A DNA stretch of 64,000 nucleotides from CAIKBL01 sp964555355 (GTDB lineage Bacteria; Pseudomonadota; Gammaproteobacteria; Ga0077536): the NCBI GenBank assembly GCA_964555355.1, contig CAZKRY010000013.1:124001-188000 (forward strand), in the 5' to 3' direction. The translations under genes were made by a program, and so were the position numbers. Every line of letters begins with the position of its first letter. Positions within the stretch are counted from its first letter, which is position 1. The notes beneath the pieces were generated by a model, which was not told the origin of the DNA, did no database searches, and saw nothing but the letters and a program-made list of their open reading frames with translations. Shown here in pieces: positions 18,105-26,647 of the stretch.

Positions 18105-19790
18105 TTAGGCCGCGCTAGCGCGGCGGGCCGTGGTGACCGGCGCCGGTGGGTGATTGAACTCGATGCCCTTGAAACCTTCGTCGGCCACCTGCAATAAAGT
18201 GGCGCGGTACTTGGGCGCACCGCCGTTGTACACAAAATAACGAACGCGACCAGCCTCGTGTCCGTCGACGTTTGAGTTGTATCCCGTGAACCAACCTTTG
18301 GCTTTGCGCATCAACATCGTCGCGTACATTTTCGCGACATGTCCGGTCCAACGTTCTTCCGCCGCCGGCGTCGCTTCCATTTTGGTGTAACCGTGTTTCC
18401 AGAAATGATCGAGTAGTTGCATGACCCAATCGACGCCGATTTCGATGCTGCGCGGGAAATTGGTCGATGCCGAGCCGCTCTGGGGGCCGGCGACCGTGAC
18501 GAAGTTTGGAAAACCGCTGATCTGCATACCGAGGTAGGTGACGGGACCGTCTTGCCATTTGTCGCGCAGCCGTTGGCCGCCGACGCCGCGAATGTCGATA
18601 CGATCAAACGAGCCCGTAATCGCATCGAAACCCGTGGCGTAGACGATAACGTCGAAATCGTAATCGCGCGCGGTAGTGCGAATTCCCGTAGGCGTAATCC
18701 GCTCGAGCGGGGTTTCTTGAATATCGACTAGATGCACGTTGTCGCGGTTGTAGGCTTCGTAGTAGCGAGTCTCGAGTGGTACGCGTTGCACGCCAAAGCC
18801 GTGATCTTTGGGAATGAGTTTCTCGGCGATCGCCGGATCCTTGACCCGCCGCCGAATGCGCTCGGCGATATATTCCGAGAATTCGGCATTGGCCACTTCG
18901 TCCATGAAGATTTCGCGGAAGTTGGACAGCCAGATCCCGAAGCCGGGCTCGCCATATAAGCGATCCCAGAGTGCCACACGCTCTTCGCGGGAAACGTCGT
19001 AGAAGCCGCGGCGATCCGGTTCGTGTTCGAAACCACCTGGACTGTGCAGGCATTTATCGAAAATTTCGGGGTAGCGCGCCCGAATGTCCGCCATCTCCGC
19101 TTCCGTGATCGGCCCGTTATTCAGCGGCGCACACCAATTCGGGCGACGCTGGAATACGGTGAGCTCGCCGACTTTGTCGGCGATCTCGGCGATGACTTGG
19201 ACGCCGGTTGCGCCAGTGCCGATGACGGCAACGCGCTTGCCGGTGAGATCGATGCCCTCATGCGGCCAGTAATAGGTATGGAAAGAAGGCCCTTTAAAAC
19301 TATCCACGCCGGGAATTCGCGGCATAGTGGGCGCGGACAGTAGACCGAGGCCGGTGATCAACACGCGACTGGTCATCACGCGGCCGTCCTTGAAGAACAC
19401 ACGCCATAGGTGGTTATCGTCGTCAAACTGCGCCGACTCGACCTTCGCGTTGAATTGCATGTGTTTGCGCAAATCGAACTTATCCGCGACAAAGTTCAGG
19501 TACCGCAGGTTCTCTGGCTGGCTGGAAAAGCGTTCTTTCCAATGCCATTCGTTCAACAGTTCCTGCGAAAAGGAAAAGCCGTAGGTGTAAGACTCGGAAT
19601 CGAAGCGGCACCCGGGATATCGATTGTGGTACCAGGTACCGCCAAGGTCCGGCGCGGCTTCGACCACCGTGCAATGCACGCCGCGTTCGCGCAAACGATA
19701 CAGTTGATAAATCCCGGCGACGCCGGCGCCGATGATGATGACTTCATAGTCAGGAGTAACAGACGTTGCCGAGGGTGCGGGCGCGCTCAT
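18105..19790 (-). CDS. Baeyer-Villiger-type flavin monooxygenase
   Basis: Such enzymes insert oxygen next to a ketone, using NADPH and FAD, to give an ester or lactone. The 561-residue protein has two Rossmann motifs (IIIGAGVAGIYQLYRL near the N terminus and VAVIGTGATGVQVIAEI about residue 185) and between them the Baeyer-Villiger fingerprint F-K-G-P-S-F-H-T-Y-Y-W-P, matching FxGxxxHxxxW. ATG 19790 is preferred because GGAGAT precedes it; a TTG at 19802 is also in frame. It leads a two-gene operon with the ACAD10/11-like enzyme. Substrates of this subgroup include cyclic ketones, steroids and linear ketones, and I cannot choose among them. Confidence 0.92.
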   Translation of the reverse strand: MSAPAPSATSVTPDYEVIIIGAGVAGIYQLYRLRERGVHCTVVEAAPDLGGTWYHNRYPGCRFDSESYTYGFSFSQELLNEWHWKERFSSQPENLRYLNFVADKFDLRKHMQFNAKVESAQFDDDNHLWRVFFKDGRVMTSRVLITGLGLLSAPTMPRIPGVDSFKGPSFHTYYWPHEGIDLTGKRVAVIGTGATGVQVIAEIADKVGELTVFQRRPNWCAPLNNGPITEAEMADIRARYPEIFDKCLHSPGGFEHEPDRRGFYDVSREERVALWDRLYGEPGFGIWLSNFREIFMDEVANAEFSEYIAERIRRRVKDPAIAEKLIPKDHGFGVQRVPLETRYYEAYNRDNVHLVDIQETPLERITPTGIRTTARDYDFDVIVYATGFDAITGSFDRIDIRGVGGQRLRDKWQDGPVTYLGMQISGFPNFVTVAGPQSGSASTNFPRSIEIGVDWVMQLLDHFWKHGYTKMEATPAAEERWTGHVAKMYATMLMRKAKGWFTGYNSNVDGHEAGRVRYFVYNGGAPKYRATLLQVADEGFKGIEFNHPPAPVTTARRASAA

Positions 19791-19982
19791 ACGGATCTCC
19801 AAGTAGCGGCAGCCGCCGGCTGCCGTTAAGGTAAGTGGGGTTCCCCGGACGCTAACATGACCGGCTCCAGCCCGGCAAATCCATGTAGGAGAATGCGAAG
19901 GTCGGTAGTGAATCGTTCGTAATGGTGTTTTGGCATACGTCCAAGTCTCTTTCTAGGTAACCCCGGCACTAGAGGATCGAAA

Positions 19983-20819
19983 ATGTTCGATGTGGCGAAA
20001 ATTGCGGAGAACGTCACGCTTGGCGACGATGGCATTTGGTACAGCGCAAATCAGGAGCAAGTGTCATACCCGAATGAAGGACATGCGGCATGCCTTCAAG
20101 TAGAGGAATCCTCGTTTTGGTTTAAACACCGCAATGCGTGTATCACAGCCGCGGTGGAAAATTACCCACCTCACATGGGCGGACCTATTTTCGATATCGG
20201 CGGCGGTAATGGCTTTGTCTCACTTGCTTTACGCAACGCCGGGTTTGAGGTCGTGTTGGTTGAGCCGGGTATCGGTGGTGCTCGTAATGCCAAGCGTCGC
20301 GGCATACCCACCGTGGTCTGTGCAACTACCGCTACCGCTGCACTCAAACGTGGAACGCTGAATGCAGTCGGTCTATTCGATGTCGTTGAGCACATTGATG
20401 ATGCACTGACTTTCCTTGCTTCGATACGCAGCCTAATGAGTGACGGCGCCAGCCTGTACGCAACGGTACCTGCTTATCCTCTATTGTGGTCGCACGAAGA
20501 TGAAACGGCCGGGCACTTCCGGCGTTATCGGTTGGAAAATTTAAAAAGCGAACTCATGAGCACGGGATTCGCGATTGAATATGCAACCCATTTTTTTCGA
20601 CTGCTCCCGTTGCCAATTTTTTTGCTGCGCGCGCTTCCTTATCGACTCGGAATTTCATCACGGGCGAACCCGAGAAGCGCCGCGGCAAGCGATCACCGTG
20701 CCCCGAGTGGGTCGGGCGCATTGCTCGATCGCTTGCTTGCGCCTGAAGTGGCGAATATTCGCGCGCACCGGCAGATGCGGTTCGGCGGCAGTTGCCTTAT
20801 CGTCGCGCGCGCAATCTGA
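19983..20819 (+). CDS. Class I SAM-dependent methyltransferase
   Basis: The 278-residue protein has the SAM-binding motif FDIGGGNGFVSLALRNAGF (about residues 70-88), the acidic end of strand 2 in VVLVEPG, and a motif IV region LFDVVEHIDDALTFLAS. The C-terminal third has a hydrophobic stretch FFRLLPLPIFLLRALPYRL that could bind membrane or a lipid-like substrate. A good ribosome site (GAGGAT) supports ATG 19983. It is divergent from the monooxygenase across a 192-base gap that contains a GC-rich hairpin (19807-19825). Its substrate and its link to the following catabolic genes are unknown; it may be an independent gene. Confidence 0.8.
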   Translation: MFDVAKIAENVTLGDDGIWYSANQEQVSYPNEGHAACLQVEESSFWFKHRNACITAAVENYPPHMGGPIFDIGGGNGFVSLALRNAGFEVVLVEPGIGGARNAKRRGIPTVVCATTATAALKRGTLNAVGLFDVVEHIDDALTFLASIRSLMSDGASLYATVPAYPLLWSHEDETAGHFRRYRLENLKSELMSTGFAIEYATHFFRLLPLPIFLLRALPYRLGISSRANPRSAAASDHRAPSGSGALLDRLLAPEVANIRAHRQMRFGGSCLIVARAI

Positions 20820-20895
20820 TTGACTTAATGCCCGATTCTGCGCGATGCGTGCGGGCAACTTGAAAAAGCGGCAAACCATTTAGGAGCGGATTTTG

Positions 20896-21660
20896 ATGTC
20901 ACGTAATCATTTTGACCTCGACGGCAAAGTCGCCTTGGTAGCCGGCGGGAGTCGCGGTATTGGCGAGGCGATCGCGCGCATCTTGGCGGACTACGGTGCA
21001 CATGTAATTGTCGGCAGCCGCAAGATCGAGGGGTGCCAGGCGGTGGCGGATTCGATTGTGGCCGCCGGCGGCAAGGCCGAAGCGCTCGCCTGTCATCTCG
21101 GCGATATGATCCAGATCGAACGCACGTTCAAGCATATCGATGACGTCCATGGGCGTCTCGATATTTTGGTCAATAACGGCGTCGCCAATCCCTACTATGG
21201 CCACGTATTGGATACTCCCGTATCGGCCTTCGAGAAAACGCTCGAAGTCAATTTGCGTGGGTACTTTTATATGTCGGTGTTTGCCGCCAAGCGGATGCGG
21301 GACACTGGTGGTGGCGCGATCGTCAATGTCGCCTCGGCAAACGGCATCACGCCCGGTGACAAGCAGGCGGTGTACTCCATTACGAAGGCCGGCATTCTCA
21401 ATATGACGCGTGCGTTCGCCAATGAGTGCGGGGAATTCAACATTCGCGTGAATGCGCTCATCCCAGGCGTGACCAAAACCAAGTTCGCGCAGGCGCTACA
21501 CGACGACGAAACCTTCTTAGCGCCGGCCCGCGCGCGCACACCACTAAAACGTTCAGCGGAACCTAGCGAAATGGCCGGTGCCGTGTTGTATCTGGTATCG
21601 GACGCGGCCTCATACACCACCGGGAGTTACGTCACCGTGGACGGGGGCTATTTAGCGTAG
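20896..21660 (+). CDS. Short-chain dehydrogenase/reductase (classical SDR)
   Basis: The 254-residue NAD(P)-dependent oxidoreductase is a textbook classical SDR: cofactor motif VAGGSRGIGEAIARIL, LVNNGVANPYYG, catalytic Ser in NVASANG and the YSITKAG Tyr-x3-Lys pair, ending with YVTVDGGYLA. ATG 20896 is preferred to TTG 20893, and GGAGCGG lies before it. It begins the + strand run SDR, ACAD, CoA ligase, MFS, RND. A plausible role is oxidation of a hydroxy-acyl or alcohol intermediate before the dehydrogenases and ligase act, but this is inference. Confidence 0.9.
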   Translation: MSRNHFDLDGKVALVAGGSRGIGEAIARILADYGAHVIVGSRKIEGCQAVADSIVAAGGKAEALACHLGDMIQIERTFKHIDDVHGRLDILVNNGVANPYYGHVLDTPVSAFEKTLEVNLRGYFYMSVFAAKRMRDTGGGAIVNVASANGITPGDKQAVYSITKAGILNMTRAFANECGEFNIRVNALIPGVTKTKFAQALHDDETFLAPARARTPLKRSAEPSEMAGAVLYLVSDAASYTTGSYVTVDGGYLA

Positions 21661-21722
21661 CGAGCCTGCTAGCCGATTCCGCTACAATGTCGGGCCGTCA
21701 TTTTAGGTAGCTAGTTGGGCCC

Positions 21723-23522
21723 ATGAATCTGCTCGTCAATCGCCGTGATCTCGAGTTTCAACTCTATGAGGTGTTGGGGGTCGAGGCGCTTGGCGCAACC
21801 GCCCGCCATACGGGACAAGATCGCGCGACGTTTGACGCCATTCTCGATGCGGCGGAAAAGCTGGCCTTGGAAGAATTCGCGCCCCACGCGGCGAAGGTCG
21901 ATGAACACGAACCCATGTTTGATGGCGCACGGGTACACCTCATTCCGGAAGTCAAAGCCGCGTTGGATGCCTATGTCGAGGCGGGCTTTATGGGCGCGTC
22001 GTTTGATAGCGATATCGGCGGCATGCAACTGCCGTGGACCATCGCGCAGGCCTGCGCGCTCTATTTCAACGCGGCCAATATCTCGACTACCGCCTACCCC
22101 TTCATCACGATAGCCGCTGCCAACTTACTGCATTCCTTCGGCTCGCCCGCGCAAAAGAAGAAGTTCCTGGAACCACTGGTCGCCGGGCGCTTTTTCGGCA
22201 CGATGTGTTTGTCCGAACCCCAGGCCGGCTCATCGCTTGCGGATATCCGCACGCGCGCGGTTCCGCAGCCCGAAGGTCATTACCTTATCACCGGCAACAA
22301 AATGTGGACCTCGGCCGCGGAGCATGATCTCGCGGACAACATCATCCACATGGTGCTCGCAAAAATCGTCGGCGGTCCGCCTGGTGTCAAAGGGATATCG
22401 TTATTCATCGTGCCTAAGTTCATGGTGCGCGATGACGGCTCACTAGGTGAACGCAACGATGCCTTCATCGCCGGCCTCAATCACAAAATGGGTTATCGCG
22501 GCACCGTCAATACCGTGTTTAATTTTGGCGAGCATGGCAATTGCGTTGGGTATTTAATCGGCGAGCCGCATCAAGGCTTGGCCTATATGTTTCAAATGAT
22601 GAACGAAGCGCGCACCGGCGTCGGACTCGGCGCGGTGGCGCTCGGCTATACCGGATACCTGTATTCACTCAAGTACGCCCGCGAACGCCCGCAAGGCCGC
22701 GCGCCGGATAATAAAGACCCCGCAAGCCCGCAGATCCCGCTCGTGCAACACGCTGATGTCAAACGCCTGCTACTCGCGCAGAAGGCGGCGGTCGAAGGCG
22801 GGCTTGCGCTCGCGCTCTATTGCGCACTGCTGCTCGATCAACAACGCACTGCGACAGACCCTGCAGCGCTTGACCGCATTGGGCTATTGCTCGACCTCCT
22901 AACACCCATCGCCAAATCCTGGCCCAGCGAATATTGCTTGGAGGCTAACAAACACGCGATCCAAATTCACGGCGGCTACGGGTATACGCGCGATTATCCG
23001 GTGGAGCGCTTCTATCGTGACAACCGCCTGAATCCGATTCACGAAGGCGCGCACGCGATTCATGGGATTGATCTGTTGGGGCGCAAAGTCAATATGCGGG
23101 GTGGCGCGGCGATCGCCGCGCTAGCGCAAGAGATCGAGGCAACCACACTGGCCGCGGCGGAACACCCGACGCTACAGGAATTTTCGAAACAACTCACACG
23201 CACGTTTGCCGAGCTGGATGAGGTCACGACAAAGTTGAGTGCGTTGCGCGCCGACGGTAATCCCACGCGCGCGCTCGCCAACGCCGGGATTTATCTCGAT
23301 ACCTTTGGTCATGTGGTGATCGCATGGCAGTGGTTACGCCAGGCCATCGTCGCGTGTGTCGCGCCGGCCGACGCCAACGCGCAGGAGCGCGCTTTTTATG
23401 CCGGCAAGCAGCAGGCATGCCGCTATTTTTATCGCTACGAACTCGCGAAAGTTTCCGAACGCTTGGCCCTGCTTGGCGCCGCCGACGACACCTGTTTAAC
23501 GATGCAAGACGAATGGTTCTAA
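21723..23522 (+). CDS. Large acyl-CoA dehydrogenase with C-terminal extension (DmdC-like)
   Basis: At 599 residues this is longer than ordinary ACADs (about 380-400) and matches the C-terminally extended subfamily that includes DmdC (3-methylmercaptopropionyl-CoA dehydrogenase) and many uncharacterised relatives. Motifs are the FAD block MCLSEPQAGSSLADIRTRA, the IQIHGGYGYTRDYPVERFYR block, and the catalytic region NPIHEGAHAIHGIDLLGRK, where the Glu before Gly is the expected base. Residues about 460-599 form the helical extension. It is 62 bases after the SDR and ten bases before the CoA ligase, so the three are probably one operon. The substrate is unknown; a role in sulfur-compound breakdown is not implied, since other dmd genes are absent. 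Confidence 0.88.
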   Translation: MNLLVNRRDLEFQLYEVLGVEALGATARHTGQDRATFDAILDAAEKLALEEFAPHAAKVDEHEPMFDGARVHLIPEVKAALDAYVEAGFMGASFDSDIGGMQLPWTIAQACALYFNAANISTTAYPFITIAAANLLHSFGSPAQKKKFLEPLVAGRFFGTMCLSEPQAGSSLADIRTRAVPQPEGHYLITGNKMWTSAAEHDLADNIIHMVLAKIVGGPPGVKGISLFIVPKFMVRDDGSLGERNDAFIAGLNHKMGYRGTVNTVFNFGEHGNCVGYLIGEPHQGLAYMFQMMNEARTGVGLGAVALGYTGYLYSLKYARERPQGRAPDNKDPASPQIPLVQHADVKRLLLAQKAAVEGGLALALYCALLLDQQRTATDPAALDRIGLLLDLLTPIAKSWPSEYCLEANKHAIQIHGGYGYTRDYPVERFYRDNRLNPIHEGAHAIHGIDLLGRKVNMRGGAAIAALAQEIEATTLAAAEHPTLQEFSKQLTRTFAELDEVTTKLSALRADGNPTRALANAGIYLDTFGHVVIAWQWLRQAIVACVAPADANAQERAFYAGKQQACRYFYRYELAKVSERLALLGAADDTCLTMQDEWF

Positions 23523-23532
23523 GGATTCCACT

Positions 23533-25164
23533 ATGACTTCGCCGACGACATTGAACATGACGGACTACGCACAAGAATGTGCGCGCTTTAAGTGGGCGCC
23601 ACCGGCTCGTTTCAACTTCGCGCGGGATGTCATCGATCGGTGGGGGGAGCAGGACCCGCATAAGCTTGCGATGTTTTGGTTGGACGATCAGGGTAACGAG
23701 CGCCAAATCACTTATCGCGAATTCAGCACGCGTTCCCGTCAGTTGTGCAATGTGTTCGCCGCGGCCGGTATCAAACGCGGCGATACCGTGATCGTGATGC
23801 TGCCCCGGCTTGTCGCGTGGTGGGAAATCGTAACCGCTTGTTTGCGCATGGGCGTCATCGCTTCGCCCGGCACGAGCCAACTGGCGCCGAAGGATCTCGC
23901 CTACCGCATCGACGCCTCCAAGGCGACCGCCTTCATTACGGATGAAAAGAACAGCGGAAAGCTCGATGGTCTACCAGAAGCGGCGCGTTTGAAGTTAAAG
24001 CTGTGCGTGGATGCGACACCGGCCGGTTGGCAGCATTACGAAACCATGGTGAGCGCGGCGCCAGCGGAGTTCGCGGCGGCGGATACAACGCCGACCGATG
24101 ATGCATTATGCTACTTCACCTCCGGGACCACGGGGTATCCCAAGATGGCGATCCAAACCCAAGGTTATGGGCTTGCGCATCGCATCACGGGCCACTATTG
24201 GCTCGATTTAAAGCCCATCGATCTGCACTGGAATCTTTCAGATACCGGTTGGGCGAAAGCCGCATGGAGCAGTTATTTCGCACCGTGGAATTGTGGCGCG
24301 ACATTGTTCATACACCATAGCGACGTGTTCGATCCGAAACGCACGCTGGAGATCCTCGCGCGCTATCCGATTACAACGTTCTGCGGCGCGCCGACGATTT
24401 ACCGGATGTTGGTGTTGCAGGATTTATCCGCCTACAAGTTCCCGCATTTGCGTCACGTGGTGGGCGCCGGTGAACCGTTGAATCCGGAGGTTATTGACAC
24501 TTGGCAAAAAGCCACCGGACTCACGATTCGCGATGGTTATGGGCAAACCGAATCGGTGTTGTTGTGCGCGAGTTTTCCGTGCCTGGAAGTCCGTTTCGGT
24601 TCGATGGGTAAACCGTCGCCGGGGATCGATCTCGCGGTCATCGATGACGAAGGTCGTCCCCTACCGCCAGACCGCGAAGGCGATGTCGCGGTGCGCGTGG
24701 AACCGCAATGGCCGCCAGGGTTGTTCAAGGAGTACCGCGGCGATCCCGAACGCACCGCCAAATGTTTCCGACATGGCTGGTACTTAACCGGTGATCGCGC
24801 TTATGTCGATAAGGACGGTTACTTTTGGTTTGTTGGCCGCGCGGATGATGTCATCAATTCGGCGGGGTATCGCATCGGCCCGTTCGAAGTCGAAAGCGCG
24901 TTACTTGAGCATCCGTCGGTGGCGGAATCGGCGGTCGTATCGAGTCCGGATGAAATGCGCGGCGAAGTGGTTAAAGCCTTCGTAGTCTTAAAGCCGGGTT
25001 GCGCCGGCAACGACGCACTCGTGAAAGAACTGCAGGAGCATGTCAAAACCGTCACCGCGCCCTACAAATATCCGCGCAAGATAGAATTTGTGGTATCCCT
25101 GCCCAAAACAGTCAGCGGCAAGATAAGACGCGTGGAACTGCGCGATCGCGAATGGAAAAAGTGA
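23533..25164 (+). CDS. AMP-forming acyl-CoA synthetase (medium-chain/benzoate-like)
   Basis: This 543-residue ligase activates a carboxylic acid with ATP and CoA. It has the phosphate loop YFTSGTTGYPKMAIQT, the adenine motif DGYGQTES, the hinge region YLTGDRAYVDKDGYFWFVGR followed by DDVINSAGYRIGPFEVE, and the C-terminal catalytic Lys in KTVSGKIRRVELRDRE. The A5-A8 pattern is that of medium-chain acyl-CoA and aryl-CoA ligases. It lies between a DmdC-like dehydrogenase and a permease, so it probably activates the acid that the permease imports or that ring opening produces. Confidence 0.89.
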   Translation: MTSPTTLNMTDYAQECARFKWAPPARFNFARDVIDRWGEQDPHKLAMFWLDDQGNERQITYREFSTRSRQLCNVFAAAGIKRGDTVIVMLPRLVAWWEIVTACLRMGVIASPGTSQLAPKDLAYRIDASKATAFITDEKNSGKLDGLPEAARLKLKLCVDATPAGWQHYETMVSAAPAEFAAADTTPTDDALCYFTSGTTGYPKMAIQTQGYGLAHRITGHYWLDLKPIDLHWNLSDTGWAKAAWSSYFAPWNCGATLFIHHSDVFDPKRTLEILARYPITTFCGAPTIYRMLVLQDLSAYKFPHLRHVVGAGEPLNPEVIDTWQKATGLTIRDGYGQTESVLLCASFPCLEVRFGSMGKPSPGIDLAVIDDEGRPLPPDREGDVAVRVEPQWPPGLFKEYRGDPERTAKCFRHGWYLTGDRAYVDKDGYFWFVGRADDVINSAGYRIGPFEVESALLEHPSVAESAVVSSPDEMRGEVVKAFVVLKPGCAGNDALVKELQEHVKTVTAPYKYPRKIEFVVSLPKTVSGKIRRVELRDREWKK

Positions 25165-25168
25165 GCGT

Positions 25169-26545
25169 TTGAATACGGCGTCCGCGACCGACCAGCGCAC
25201 CGCGCTGGTCACCTTGGTGGTGAGTTCGTTTGCACTGCCGTTGATGTTGTCGGCGGTCAACGTCGCCTTGCCGTCGGTGGCTCGCGCGCTCAGCATGGAT
25301 GCCATTCTACTGAGCTGGGTGCAACTCACGTTTTTAACCGCGAGCGCCGCCACCGTCCTCGCGTTTGGTCGTTTGGCCGATTTAATTGGCCGCAAGCGTG
25401 TGTATATCGCGGGTACCGTTTCGTTATTGGTGAGCTCTGTGCTTGCGGCGAGCGCGACGCGCGCCGAATGGCTGCTGGTCTGTCGAGCATTGCAGGGCAT
25501 GAGCGCGGCAATGATCTACGCGACGCAAATCGCCATCCTCTCGTCCGTCTATCCGCCGGATAAACGCGGACAGGCGATCGGTACGTTGGTGGCCTCGGTT
25601 TATTTTGGCTTGACATGCGGGCCGCTGATTGGCGGCTGGCTCATCGAGCAATTCAGCTGGCGAGCGGCTTTTCTCGCCCACCTCCCGCTGACGTTGCTCG
25701 TACTCGTCTTTGGTATCCCCCGGATTCGTGGCGAGTGGAAAGCCGATAAGCCCGGTCGCTTCGATACGGCCGGTGCAATCCTCTACGCGGCTGCAATCGT
25801 CGGCTTAATGGCAGGGGTGTCCGCCCTTCCCGGGCTGACGGGATACCTGTTAGTAGGGGCGGGCGCGCTTGGCATCGCTTATTTTTTCCGCCATCAGCAT
25901 CACCGTCCCGATCCCCTATTCGACGTGACGCTATTTTATACAAACAGAGTGTTTACGTTGTCGTCGCTCGCATCGCTCTTGATGTATGCGACGACTTATT
26001 CGACGCTCGTGCTGGTCAGCCTTTATCTGCAGTATTTAAAAGCGCTAACGCCGTCGCAGGCGGGGTTGGTCATGGTTTCGCAACCGTTGATATCGGCGTT
26101 GTTATCACCTCTCGCGGGCCGCTGGTCGGATCGCGTCGAACCGCGCATCATCGCCTCAATCGGCGTGCTGACGACAGCGACCGGCCTTTTAATGCTCGCG
26201 CAACTCACGGCACCGAGTTCACTCGCCTACGTCACCGGCTGCCTAGTGGTCACAGGTACCGGTTTCAGCTTGTTTTCCTCTCCGAACGCCAACGCCATTA
26301 TGAGCGGAGTTGACAAACGCCTATACGGCACCGCCGGTGGGGTGGTCGCGACGATGCGAATCCTAGGACAGCTTTGCAGCATGGGATTGGTGGCGATGTC
26401 GTTCGCGCTCGTCATGGGTCGCGTTGAAATCACGCCCGACAAATATACCGACCTCGCGCGCGCGCTCGATTTGAGTTTCCTGATCGCTGCCGGATTGTGC
26501 ATACCCGCCCTTTGGTGCTCGCTTGCGCGCGGCAAAATGCGCTGA
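25169..26545 (+). CDS. MFS transporter, DHA2/EmrB-QacA-like
   Basis: The 458-residue polytopic membrane protein has about 14 hydrophobic segments and the MFS loop motif GRLADLIGRKRVY (between TM2 and TM3), with LSWVQLTFLTASAATVLAFG before it, as in drug/proton antiporters of the 14-TM class. The start is TTG 25169, four bases after the ligase stop; a GTG at 25161 leads straight to a stop. The operon position suggests export or uptake of the pathway substrate or a toxic intermediate; which direction cannot be told from sequence. Confidence 0.88.
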   Translation: MNTASATDQRTALVTLVVSSFALPLMLSAVNVALPSVARALSMDAILLSWVQLTFLTASAATVLAFGRLADLIGRKRVYIAGTVSLLVSSVLAASATRAEWLLVCRALQGMSAAMIYATQIAILSSVYPPDKRGQAIGTLVASVYFGLTCGPLIGGWLIEQFSWRAAFLAHLPLTLLVLVFGIPRIRGEWKADKPGRFDTAGAILYAAAIVGLMAGVSALPGLTGYLLVGAGALGIAYFFRHQHHRPDPLFDVTLFYTNRVFTLSSLASLLMYATTYSTLVLVSLYLQYLKALTPSQAGLVMVSQPLISALLSPLAGRWSDRVEPRIIASIGVLTTATGLLMLAQLTAPSSLAYVTGCLVVTGTGFSLFSSPNANAIMSGVDKRLYGTAGGVVATMRILGQLCSMGLVAMSFALVMGRVEITPDKYTDLARALDLSFLIAAGLCIPALWCSLARGKMR

Positions 26546-26647
26546 GCGCTAGCGCCGCTTCTAAACACATTGTTAACGCCAGCTCACCTACATTAGGGAA
26601 TGCGCCCGCGCCGTGGGTGCGATTGAATATCATTGCGGGAGTTTGGG

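Noticed and set aside
19826..20035. 69-codon - strand frame in the BVMO-methyltransferase gap
   Set aside because: It overlaps the start of the methyltransferase, has no recognised motif and no good ribosome site.
23224..23880. 218-codon - strand frame across the acyl-CoA dehydrogenase/ligase junction
   Set aside because: It covers parts of two well-supported + strand genes and encodes a low-complexity basic protein.
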